Shown here: piece after piece, positions 18,401-24,921 of the stretch
How positions within the stretch are numbered: the stretch's first letter is position 1
How the letters are laid out: each line of letters begins with the position of its first letter
Source: Clostridiales bacterium
GTDB lineage: Bacteria; Bacillota; Clostridia; Christensenellales; Aristaeellaceae
Assembly: GCA_024684375.1 (NCBI GenBank)
Contig: JAIKWZ010000064.1
Location: 1-60,378, forward strand
Reading direction: 5' to 3'
DNA length: 60,378 bases
Notes under the pieces: model-generated
What the model was told of the DNA's origin: nothing
Databases searched by the model: none
What the model saw: the letters and a program-made list of their open reading frames with translations, nothing else
Translations under genes and position numbers: made by a program

Positions 18401-18920
18401 GCTCCGGAGTAGGAGTCGCAGTCGGCTCCGGAGCAGGAGTCGCCGTGGGTACGGGAGTAGGCGTAGCCGTGGGCTCCTGAGTAGGAGTCGCAGTCGGCTC
18501 TGGAGTAGGAGTCGCCGTGGGTACGGGAGTAGGCGTAGCCGTGGGCTCCGGAGTGGGCGTCGCCATGGGCACGGGCGTAGGTGTAGCAGTGGGTTCCGGA
18601 GTAGGCGTAGCCGTGGGCACGGGCGTAGGTGTAGCCGTAGGCTCCGGAGTGGGAGTCGCCGTGGGCACGGGCGTAGGTGTCGCCGTGGGTTCCGGAGTAG
18701 GTGTGGCCGTGGGTTCCGGAGTAGGCGTCGCCGTGGGCTTAGGCGTAGGCGTGGCCGTTGGCTCCGGGGTAGGCGTCGCCGTGGGCTCCGGCGTAGGCGT
18801 GGCCGTCACTACGGGCACGGTATTGTCACTATCTGTTTCACCTTCCGCAAAGGCAACCACATTGTTTAACAGCAGAGCTGCCATCAATAACATGACTAAC
18901 AGGAAACGTAATTTTTTCAT
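15456..18920 (-). CDS. Proline/threonine and acidic repeat surface protein
   Basis: An exported 1154-aa protein. The start at 18920 is behind GTGGAGG; an upstream in-frame ATG at 18962 lacks a good site. The signal peptide ends at VAFA. Residues about 34-203 are tandem TPTPEPTA octads. Residues 217-323 form a compact SH3-like beta domain. About 397-567 is a PAEETK-type repeat, and about 713-1062 some 60 copies of EEPVEG/EEPVDG-like hexads. The last 85 residues look Ig-like (ITAKLEGFEDANEILFVWE). There is no sorting signal. The long repeats suggest a wall-spanning or extended stalk. It is first in the pilus transcription unit, 63 bases before the adhesin gene, with no terminator between. Repeat number may vary between strains. 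Confidence 0.8.
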   Translation of the reverse strand: MKKLRFLLVMLLMAALLLNNVVAFAEGETDSDNTVPVVTATPTPEPTATPTPEPTATPTPKPTATPTPEPTATPTPEPTATPTPVPTATPTPEPTATPTPVPTATPTPEPTATPTPVPMATPTPEPTATPTPVPTATPTPEPTATPTQEPTATPTPVPTATPAPEPTATPTPEPTATPTPEPTATPTPEPTATPTPKPKATATPVAQNKKDDGAKKDKEFAIKDYVVFSAVEIYKSEKDEKPFGKLSGGAAYVSMRVNNGSSEMLQIYFATSDGPQKAFVKSSAVKPLSEEEFSKIKSSIYNTSSYFNGDPSKPLQKLDITMYAQQPANTGKTPAPTKNTKPAATSKPSDQTTPEADSKPVEETEPAKGADPVVEAELPDNVNKPEVNEPAHAEAPAETKEPAAEAKPAEQSKPAEETKPVEETKPAEEAKPVEETKPAQETKPAEEARPVEEVKPAEETKPVEEAKPVEETKPAEETKPAEEAKPAEETKPAEEAKPAEETKPAEETKPAEEAKPVEETKPAEETKPAEEAKPAEETKPAEETKPAEETKPVEETKSAEETEPADGEAPVQDKEPANEAEAADAAAPAADNTDKEDTESAEDVPAVNAKPAEDAEPAKEKDPAEEGEPAEEEKPSEENKPTEDAEPAKEKDPAEEGEPAEEEESAEENKPTEAIEPAKEKDPAEEGEPAEAEEPSEENEPAEDAEPTEEDEAAKDEEPVDGEEPADGEEPVEGEEPVDGEEPVEDEEPVEDEEPVEGEEPAEGEEPADGEEPVEGEEPVDGEETVEGEEPVEDEEPVEDEEPIEDEEPVEGEEPVDGEEPVEDEEPVEGEEPVEDTEPVEGEEPVEDEEPVEDEEPVEDEEPAEGEEPVDGEEPVEGEEPVDGEEPVEDEEPVDGEEPVDGEEPVEDEEPVEDEEPVEGEEPVEGEEPVEDEEPADGEDPVEGEEPVEGEEPVEGEEPVEGEEPVEGEEPVEDEEPAEGEEPVEGEEPIDGEEPEDGEEPEEGEESEEGEEPVDGEEPVEGEEPVEGEEPVDGEESEEGEEPVDGEEPVDGEETLEGEEPAEEAEPESDSAMLTVEKKVTLLSSRGTAVSEGETISITAKLEGFEDANEILFVWECDKGNGFEALEGESLDTVSFTATSESLAWKWRVKVLYK
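15735..16780. repeat. Tandem 18-base repeats encoding EEPVEG/EEPVDG
   Basis: Dozens of imperfect 18-base units encode an acidic hexad, with the variable sixth residue mostly Gly followed by a Glu/Asp choice in the next unit. The opposite strand gains a long false open frame from this periodicity. Confidence 0.8.
18300..18830. repeat. Tandem 24-base repeats encoding TPTPEPTA
   Basis: About twenty imperfect copies of a 24-base unit run through the N-terminal part of the surface protein. Their regularity makes them prone to gain or loss of units. Confidence 0.8.
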
Positions 18921-18968
18921 TGATTTACCTCCACGTAAGGCTGGAATCATTTTCTCTATCATGCCCGT

Positions 18969-19000
18969 ATTATATCATACATCGGTTACACGCATGGTAA
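18969..19000 (-). promoter_or_regulatory. Pilus operon promoter with weak -35 and overlapping palindrome
   Basis: On the minus strand a perfect -10 (TATAAT, 18969-18974) lies about 50 bases upstream of the repeat-protein start. The -35 position 17 bases further (18992-18997) is poor. A palindrome TTAC-N7-GTAA (18986-19000) covers it. A weak -35 with an overlapping dyad fits an activator-dependent promoter, perhaps served by the BTAD regulator next door. Confidence 0.5.
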
Positions 19001-19055
19001 TTTCAAGTGTTCACCGATTTTTTACAGAAATCGTTTTGGATCTCAAGTTACCATC

Positions 19056-20237
19056 TCAGCGGTCACCGCCCAAAGGACTTATCCGCGTGTGTAAAGCTAT
19101 GTTTCCGGCTGGATACTCTGTCTGGAACAGGTCTTTTATCCGGTCCATAACTTTGCTGCCCGTACTGTAGTTGACCGTCGGCAGAAGCATCGCGTAGATG
19201 TTGTCCGAAAAGCGCGTCACGATGTCGCCTTTGCGCAGGTTGCTGCGTAAAATCTCCTGCATACCGGCCATACCGCTTTCGCGGCTTACGTTACTCTCGC
19301 TTGCCAGCATGATGACGCCCAGGAACATCGTAGAACCCAGACGTTCGATATTTCGCATCTGGATATTGTAAATCATCTTGAATGCCCTGTAATCGCAGAA
19401 GAAAGGTCCCCTTCCTTTGTCCTGCTGGCCAAGCTCATTGCGGATGACATCGAGGTTAAACTTGAGCGTTTTGCCTTCCTCGGCAAGGCGGCTGTAGTAG
19501 GCAGCCATTTCATCGCTGATCTCGGCATCCAAAGCCATGCGCTGTGTCTTTACGACTTTGCTGTATTCTGCCATAGCCTCGGAAGCGCGATTCAGGTTGA
19601 CCATAGCCTGCATCAGTTCTATATGCAGCTGATCATCCAGGTTATCGATAAGGAGCGCTTTGCGGCACACCTTGTAGATTTCATTATACTCCTCATTCTT
19701 TTTAAGGAGTTCCACATATTTGAGAACCGCTTCGATATATTCCCTATGCAGCAAGTTGACCTGACTCACACCGTTATTGATATCGCCTGTCTGAAACAGG
19801 TCTCCCACATACAGGCACTGCAGTTCTTTCGTCAGCTTTGCTTGCGTCCTCGCCGGAATGTCGGTCTTCAGTCGTTCTATGATCGAAATGATTTCCAGCG
19901 CATCGACGCTTATATGATCCGTGATTTCCCAGCGATAGCCGCCCTGTTCTGAGTGTATGCAATCGCCAAGTTTTTCGCTGATGCCGTTAAGCATCGCACG
20001 AACGCGGCAAACCATCGTTTTGAGTGCGTTTTCCGGATTCTCGCTGCGGCTTCCCGTCCACAGCTCACGTATGAGCCTCCGGCTGGATACTGTCTTGCCT
20101 CTTTCTAAGATAAGCAGCTGAAGCAGGCTGACCCCACGTCGGGTCTTGCTTACCAGGTTGTCGTACATATGGCCTTCTGATTCGAGATAAAAGCCGCCCA
20201 TCATATGGATCTTTATCTTCTCGGTCACAGGCTTCAC
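19056..20237 (-). CDS. BTAD-family transcriptional regulator with degenerate GGDEF-like C-terminus
   Basis: A 393-aa cytoplasmic protein. Residues about 8-100 form an OmpR-type winged helix (LLQLLILERGKTVSSRRLIRELW). Residues about 110-255 form the bacterial transcriptional activator (BTAD) domain of TPR-like helices (LHREYIEAVLKYVELL, ALLIDNLDDQLHIELMQAM). The C-terminal 110 residues resemble a GGDEF fold (KGDIVTRFSDNIYAMLLPT), but the catalytic GGDEF is SDNIY, so it cannot be an ordinary diguanylate cyclase and may sense or dimerise. It has its own consensus promoter and ends about 135 bases before the pilus operon start in the same direction. It is the natural candidate activator of the pilus genes. 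Confidence 0.8.
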   Translation of the reverse strand: MKPVTEKIKIHMMGGFYLESEGHMYDNLVSKTRRGVSLLQLLILERGKTVSSRRLIRELWTGSRSENPENALKTMVCRVRAMLNGISEKLGDCIHSEQGGYRWEITDHISVDALEIISIIERLKTDIPARTQAKLTKELQCLYVGDLFQTGDINNGVSQVNLLHREYIEAVLKYVELLKKNEEYNEIYKVCRKALLIDNLDDQLHIELMQAMVNLNRASEAMAEYSKVVKTQRMALDAEISDEMAAYYSRLAEEGKTLKFNLDVIRNELGQQDKGRGPFFCDYRAFKMIYNIQMRNIERLGSTMFLGVIMLASESNVSRESGMAGMQEILRSNLRKGDIVTRFSDNIYAMLLPTVNYSTGSKVMDRIKDLFQTEYPAGNIALHTRISPLGGDR

Positions 20238-20296
20238 CTCTCACATCAGGCTATACTACTACACCTTATAAATACACATATCCATTCCATCATGGT

Positions 20297-20325
20297 ATTA
20301 TAAACTAATTAATACTTTATTGCAA
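20297..20325 (-). promoter_or_regulatory. Sigma-A promoter of the BTAD regulator
   Basis: TTGCAA (20320-20325) and TATAAT (20297-20302) on the minus strand with a 17-base spacer, in a very AT-rich stretch about 60 bases before the regulator start. Confidence 0.75.
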
Positions 20326-20353
20326 TACCTAAAAAAAAAATAGAGCCTATTTG

Positions 20354-20376
20354 AAAAAAAAACGGCCATTATCCGT
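20354..20376 (-). terminator. Weak terminator after the GGDEF remnant
   Basis: A short stem ACGG/CCGT with a seven-base loop is followed on the minus strand by nine T. It lies just past the stop codon of the broken GGDEF gene. Confidence 0.4.
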
Positions 20377-20402
20377 CCGCATATTTCGTACACTAAACAG
20401 GA

Positions 20403-20865
20403 TCAGACGGAACGCCCGATACGTTTCGTTTGTTTGACTTCGTACAGTTTTGTATCTGCGTCAGCGATCCAGCTTTTGGAATCGAAGCCGGTTTCGTACA
20501 GAGAGATACCTGTGCTGATCGAAAGCAAGGCGTTATCAAAGCCCACCCTGACATTCGCAAGGCGGTCGTTAATGCTGTTTCTAAGCGTTTCCGCTCCTTT
20601 AAGACTGCCGTCCATGATTATGATGGATCCATCTCCGCCGTAACGCGCAATACAGGGGCGTTTTGGGAAAGACCGGCACGCATGTTTGAGCGAAGACGCC
20701 GTGAGAGTCAGCGCCTTGTCACCTTCGAGATGCACGGAGGTATCGTTATTTTTTAAAACCTTCAATATATATCATCATAAGGCACAGATCAGCTTCCAGG
20801 AGCGCTTAAGCGGTACGCTGCCGATACGTCCGATCTACGGAAACACCATACTGCGATTTCGGCAT
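20403..20865 (-). pseudogene. Broken GGDEF-domain gene
   Basis: The 120-aa frame ending at 20403 carries the back part of a GGDEF domain: a GD step (LEGDKAL), then ARYGGDGSIIIM where GGDEF would be, and the usual end (SISTGISLYE, DADTKLYEVKQ). Just upstream, another frame reads ADLCLMMIYIEGFKK, the standard strand before the metal-binding region, so a one-base insertion in the A-run near 20757 splits the domain. Further up a TAA interrupts the helix (VDRTYRQRTA, stop, ALLEAD). Even before decay, GGDGS would not be a normal active site. It may be a partial relative of the regulator's C-terminus. Confidence 0.7.
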
Positions 20866-21119
20866 TGCGCAGCTTAGAAAGTAGCACATCGGATCTGCCC
20901 TGTCCTGAGGAGAATTCATCTTAGGCGAGTACATAGCTGCCAAACAACATCGGTCATCAAACAAACAGACAGCGAAAAGATCGGTGATCAGACCCTTCGC
21001 TGCCTGTTTGTTTAATGTGTGAGCTTTTACGCCCGGAGACGCCGGACCGCCTTCATCTTTTTTCGCGCTTTCCCGTCTTCATCGGCGCCGGCCCTGACAG
21101 AGGTCGGCCTCTCCCCTTC
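20866..21119. other. Intergenic stretch holding one terminator
   Basis: Apart from the inverted repeat at 20959-21013, no gene, promoter or RNA was recognised here. Confidence 0.5.
20959..21013. terminator. Long inverted repeat, bidirectional terminator
   Basis: AAACAAACAG and CAGCGAA pair with TTCGCTG and CTGTTTGTTT around a loop of about 19 bases. A/T tracts on both sides allow termination either way, in particular of the minus-strand glycosidase and membrane-protein pair. Confidence 0.7.
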
Positions 21120-21326
21120 TCAGGCTCTGTTTTTTCTTTTCCATTTTGTCCAGCACAGCACACTGCGTGTTATCGCGCAGAAACACAAAGCGCACAGCAG
21201 CCAGTGTGAAATGCCGTTGTCCACGAAGTTCATCAGCGGATTGAACTGATCCAGTATCAAAAAAACCAAAAACATCATGGACAGTATAGCTGTCAGATGG
21301 CTGAGAAGCGAATCAAGCTTAGTCAT
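21120..21326 (-). CDS. Small membrane protein
   Basis: A 68-aa protein with two hydrophobic segments (LTAILSMMFLVFLILDQF and HWLLCALCFCAITRSVL) and a basic end KWKRKNRA. It overlaps the preceding phosphodiester glycosidase gene by eight bases and is therefore probably translated with it. No family is recognised. It may help the membrane-anchored glycosidase or be a minor membrane partner. Confidence 0.6.
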   Translation of the reverse strand: MTKLDSLLSHLTAILSMMFLVFLILDQFNPLMNFVDNGISHWLLCALCFCAITRSVLCWTKWKRKNRA

Positions 21327-22434
21327 AGTTTTTCACCTCCGTGATCAATAACGCGTCGCTGCTTTCCCTGCCTCCGCCGGAAGGGTTATTGAGGACTGCG
21401 TTGTTCCACACCATAACCGAGGAGTTACCCCCGTCCAGGTTGTACGCCGCCTTGCAGCCGAGGTCGCTGAAAAGCTGACTCAGTTCCTGCAGGGTCATAC
21501 CCTGTGACTCGCCGCGCCCGTCGACCACCACCATGCAGTAATGCCCCGGTTCATAATATCCGATCGCAGTGCGGGGATTCGCCGAAATAATGCGGCCTGT
21601 GCTGGCAAAAGAAGTCAGCGCGCTCCCGTCCGTATCAAGCAGCGCCGGGCCAAAAGTCCAGGCCTGCCACGCCCCTTCCTGGATCGCCTCATCAACAGAG
21701 AAGGATGCGCCAGACATTACCCGCATTGTGCCGTCGTAATACAGCACGCAGACATCGCAGGTGGTCGGGTTGGCCCTGTAGATCACACCGTTTCGGATCA
21801 CCACGCCTTCGTTCGTGTTGCCGTAATAATCCCCGTTGATCGCCAGCAGGGCATTATTCAGCGCTGCCATATCGGCAATGCTGTCCCTGAAGCCTGACCC
21901 GTAAGTGTCCATAGCCAATGCTGACCGCAAACACTCGATGTTCCTTACATAGATATCCGCCAGGTAGTAGGTCGCGCGTCCCTGTGTGTTTTCCGTGACC
22001 GTGATGGATATGTCAGGGCTGGAATAGCTGTTTTCTGTCGTGATGACCGTGTCGGAGTATTTGTCGGCGAATTTTTCGCTTATGGGCACGGTGAGCGTCT
22101 CCGCTGTGCTCACGTCGGTAGTCCCGCTCAGCGCGCTTCCGCCCTTTTCGTTCATCCCTTTACCGGTTTTGCCTTTGCCGCCTTGCTTTCCAGCTCGTGC
22201 GGTCCCGGAAAATGTGTCTTTTACTTTGGCAGGTGCAAAGGGCATACTTTCCTGCGCCGGATCTGTGCTTGCGCTGCTATCCACCTGCTCTGACACTGAG
22301 GGCTGCGGTATCACGATTTCCAGGCTCTGCCCGGTGCGTGGCAGCACATGATGAAACAGCGCAAAGACCATCATAGCCGCGCAGGCGCACACAAGATCGA
22401 TCAGCAGGTTTTTAATAGCTCTGTTCTTTTTCAT
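21319..22434 (-). CDS. Membrane-anchored phosphodiester glycosidase (NAGPA domain)
   Basis: A 371-aa protein with an N-terminal membrane anchor (residues 9-30), a Ser/Ala/Gly/Lys-rich linker to about 120, and an extracellular phosphodiester glycosidase domain (DUF2233, NAGPA type). Family motifs are present: AINGDYYG, VIRNGVIYR, FGPALL, NPRTAIGY, MVVVDGR and YNLDGGNSSVM. Such enzymes remove sugars linked through phosphodiesters, in bacteria probably from wall polymers or exopolysaccharide. AAGGAG precedes the ATG. The gene is followed, with overlap, by a small membrane protein. The exact substrate is unknown. Confidence 0.85.
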   Translation of the reverse strand: MKKNRAIKNLLIDLVCACAAMMVFALFHHVLPRTGQSLEIVIPQPSVSEQVDSSASTDPAQESMPFAPAKVKDTFSGTARAGKQGGKGKTGKGMNEKGGSALSGTTDVSTAETLTVPISEKFADKYSDTVITTENSYSSPDISITVTENTQGRATYYLADIYVRNIECLRSALAMDTYGSGFRDSIADMAALNNALLAINGDYYGNTNEGVVIRNGVIYRANPTTCDVCVLYYDGTMRVMSGASFSVDEAIQEGAWQAWTFGPALLDTDGSALTSFASTGRIISANPRTAIGYYEPGHYCMVVVDGRGESQGMTLQELSQLFSDLGCKAAYNLDGGNSSVMVWNNAVLNNPSGGGRESSDALLITEVKNYD

Positions 22435-22593
22435 TCTTATCTCCTTCGAAGCAGTTTCTCTCTGCTACGCGGAGATAATAACGCCGCAGCCTAAAACATA
22501 CTTAAAGGCCGCGGCACAGTTTCATACTTTTTTTTCGTTTCGTTCAGACTGCCTCGCTCACAGCGCTTCAGTTTCTGGAGCAGAGCGTTCTTT

Positions 22594-23244
22594 TCAGCAC
22601 CTTTTTGCTCCGACGGCAGCCAGGAACTGCTTTGCAATATACATGCAGCCCGTCTGGTTTGGGTGCACCCTGTCCCAGGCAATGTTTGTGGAATGCATGA
22701 ATCTGAACAGTTTGTCCCAGCCTGCCTGAAGATCCGCAAATGTGAGGCTGTATTTTTCAGCCAGCTTTTTGACTATGGCTCCGTACTGGTCCATACGCGC
22801 GCGCATAGTGTCTTTTCTGTTTGGCTCCATATAGTATGGCGTCATAAGGATCATGCCTTTTACGTGCGGTAGAGTTGCCTTGATCAGCTCCTCGTAGGTC
22901 TGCTCGTATTCCTCCGGCGAAACATGGTTTTCCGGCATCTGCGGGCAGTCAAACTGCCGCCACACGTCGTTTATGCCAATGAGCACGCTCACCCAGTCGG
23001 GTTTCCTGTCAAGCACGTCGCTTTGCCAGCGCGCCTTAAGGTCGCGCACCTGATTGCCGCCTATACCCATATTTACCACTCTGAGGCCTAACTCAGGGTA
23101 CATACACCCCAACAGCGCCCCAGCACACGCCACATAACTGCGCCCCCAGGCATTGAACAGGCCTTCACCTACTGGTCTTGCTCGCTCGTAATCCGATATG
23201 GAATCCCCGATAAACAGCACCGTATCGCCTTTTTCAAACAGCAT
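22594..23244 (-). CDS. SGNH/GDSL-type esterase
   Basis: A 216-aa cytoplasmic hydrolase. Block I is FIGDSISD with the nucleophile Ser in GDS; block II has Gly in MGIGGNQV; block III is IGIND; block V is DRVHPN, giving the Asp and His. This is the complete SGNH set. Close relatives are carbohydrate deacetylases such as rhamnogalacturonan acetylesterase, so release of acetyl groups from imported sugars is likely. No signal peptide is present. It has its own consensus promoter, divergent from the glycerol-1-phosphate dehydrogenase-like gene. Confidence 0.85.
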   Translation of the reverse strand: MLFEKGDTVLFIGDSISDYERARPVGEGLFNAWGRSYVACAGALLGCMYPELGLRVVNMGIGGNQVRDLKARWQSDVLDRKPDWVSVLIGINDVWRQFDCPQMPENHVSPEEYEQTYEELIKATLPHVKGMILMTPYYMEPNRKDTMRARMDQYGAIVKKLAEKYSLTFADLQAGWDKLFRFMHSTNIAWDRVHPNQTGCMYIAKQFLAAVGAKRC

Positions 23245-23302
23245 GGCATTATCTTCCTTTCATTGATATCTAAGACATTTTTGGTCGTCAGCGCCATAAG
23301 CT

Positions 23303-23331
23303 ATTATAGGGTTCGAGCGGCGCGTTGTCAA
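23303..23331 (-). promoter_or_regulatory. Sigma-A promoter of the SGNH esterase gene
   Basis: Perfect TTGACA (minus strand, 23326-23331) and TATAAT (23303-23308) with a 17-base spacer. Confidence 0.8.
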
Positions 23332-23351
23332 TCCGCTCAGCCCGTTTGCGC

Positions 23352-23380
23352 TTGCAATTACATAACTGCCGCATTATAAT
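23352..23380 (+). promoter_or_regulatory. Sigma-A promoter of the glycerol-1-phosphate dehydrogenase-like gene
   Basis: TTGCAA (23352-23357) and TATAAT (23375-23380) with a 17-base spacer, divergent from the esterase promoter 20 bases away. Confidence 0.8.
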
Positions 23381-23449
23381 GTCTTCAGTCAGAGCCGAGA
23401 ACTTTGTAACCTATAGCAAATCAATCATCCACGCAAGGAGGTCCATTTC

Positions 23450-24805
23450 ATGCCTTACAATATGAGCTACGATAAGGACAACCGTCTTATAATATCTGAC
23501 ATCGTGTGTTCCTGCGGCAGCGTGCATAACAGGCCCACTCAGGATATTTATGTCGGCAGCGGAATAATCTATAATACCGCCGCTTACATACAAAAGCGTT
23601 TGAGCGGGAAAAACTGCGTGCTCGTAGCAGACAATATAACCTGGGATATCGCGGGCGCGAAGGTCAGTTCACAGCTGAAAAGCGCCGGCTTTCATGTTAT
23701 AGACTGCGTGCTGACCCGTAAAGAACGCCTTGAGCCGGACGAGACCGCCGTTGGCGAGGTGTTCCTGGCGCTGCAGGGCGACACGGACTTTCTGGTTTCG
23801 GTAGGCTCCGGTTCCATAACCGACACGACACGGGTAGTCGCGGCTCGTGCAAACCTGCCTCAGGTCTGCATCGGCACTGCGCCATCAATGGACGGTTATA
23901 CATCGTCCATCTGTCCTCTTACCTATCATGGGGTAAAGATCCACCGTCCCGGCAAGTGCCCCGAAATCATAATCTGCGATACCGAGATCCTCAAGACCGC
24001 TCCTATGGACATGGTATGCGCAGGCGTGGGAGACGTACTGGGCAAATACATCGCCAAAGCGGACTGGAAGATAGGCCGAATAATAAACGACGAGGTCTAC
24101 TGCGACGTGTGCGGAGAGATCGTGACCGACGCGCTGGGAAAACTGCTGGACAACATAGACGAAATAAAGGCGCGCAGCGACAAAGGCATAAGGCTTTTGA
24201 CTGAAGCGCTGCTGCTCTCAGGCATGACGATCATGATAATAGGTCACACCCGCGCGGTAGCTTCGGTTGAACACAACATAGCCCATTACTGGGAAATGAT
24301 GCAGATGTTTAAGGGCAGGCCCGCTCCCGGCCACGGCGCCTCAGTGGGCGTTTCCACGCTGCTGGTGCTGCCTGTTTTTAAGCGTTTCGCTGATGAGGAT
24401 CTTTCAGCGCTCGATCTTGACTCTGTCCGCAAGGGCGCTATAAGCCGTGAATCCCGCGTGGAATGGATGCGCAGGGCATACGGTCCCGCAGCCCAGCCCA
24501 TTATGAACGAAAACGAGGGCGATTTCCTGAACTGGGACGAGCAGATGCGGCGCGTGACGTGCGCGCAGACCCGCTTTGCCCAGATCCGGCAGTGCATAGA
24601 TGAGATCCCTTCCCTTTCTGTCATAGAGGATGCCATGCGTCGGCTTGGCGCTCCCCTGACTCCCGGGCAGCTTGATATCGACACGCCCCTGTTAAACCTC
24701 TCCATGCGCTGCGCGAAGGATTACCGCACGCGCTACACGCTGTTCAAGCTCATAAATGAATGCGGGCTGGAGGACAAGTATCTCGCGGAATATCCGCTGG
24801 ATTAA
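23450..24805 (+). CDS. sn-Glycerol-1-phosphate dehydrogenase-like protein (AraM/EgsA family)
   Basis: A 451-aa enzyme of the iron-containing alcohol dehydrogenase superfamily. The nucleotide-binding motif SVGSGSITD and the AraM/EgsA block GTAPSMDGYTS are clear. The metal ligands are probably Asp in GVGDVLGK and His in EHNIAHYWE and PGHGASVGV. The family reduces dihydroxyacetone phosphate to sn-glycerol-1-phosphate with NAD(P)H; in Firmicutes AraM often sits in arabinose operons. Here it is monocistronic but near arabinofuranosidase and sugar kinase genes. AAGGAGG lies nine bases before the ATG, and a strong terminator follows. Confidence 0.85.
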   Translation: MPYNMSYDKDNRLIISDIVCSCGSVHNRPTQDIYVGSGIIYNTAAYIQKRLSGKNCVLVADNITWDIAGAKVSSQLKSAGFHVIDCVLTRKERLEPDETAVGEVFLALQGDTDFLVSVGSGSITDTTRVVAARANLPQVCIGTAPSMDGYTSSICPLTYHGVKIHRPGKCPEIIICDTEILKTAPMDMVCAGVGDVLGKYIAKADWKIGRIINDEVYCDVCGEIVTDALGKLLDNIDEIKARSDKGIRLLTEALLLSGMTIMIIGHTRAVASVEHNIAHYWEMMQMFKGRPAPGHGASVGVSTLLVLPVFKRFADEDLSALDLDSVRKGAISRESRVEWMRRAYGPAAQPIMNENEGDFLNWDEQMRRVTCAQTRFAQIRQCIDEIPSLSVIEDAMRRLGAPLTPGQLDIDTPLLNLSMRCAKDYRTRYTLFKLINECGLEDKYLAEYPLD

Positions 24806-24845
24806 TTCATTCCAGAAGGTTTTAACTCTGGTTTGGCTTCACACA

Positions 24846-24882
24846 AAACAGTCCCGCCGCGAATCATGCGGCGGGACTGTTT
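24846..24882. terminator. Bidirectional terminator between convergent genes
   Basis: A perfect 15-pair stem (24846-24860 with 24868-24882) whose ends are AAACAG and CTGTTT. It separates the plus-strand dehydrogenase from the minus-strand glycosidase. Confidence 0.9.
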
Positions 24883-24921
24883 ATACGCATCTGTAACTGT
24901 CTGCTATGGTGTCAGGGCCGA

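Noticed and set aside
19007..19015. Single GTGTTCACC near the pilus promoter, resembling the left-end repeat motif
   Set aside because: One 8-9 base match in 60 kb is expected by chance; no cluster is present.
18517..19170. Val/Gly-rich plus-strand frame
   Set aside because: It is opposite the TPTPEPTA repeats and reads through the pilus promoter region; a shadow.
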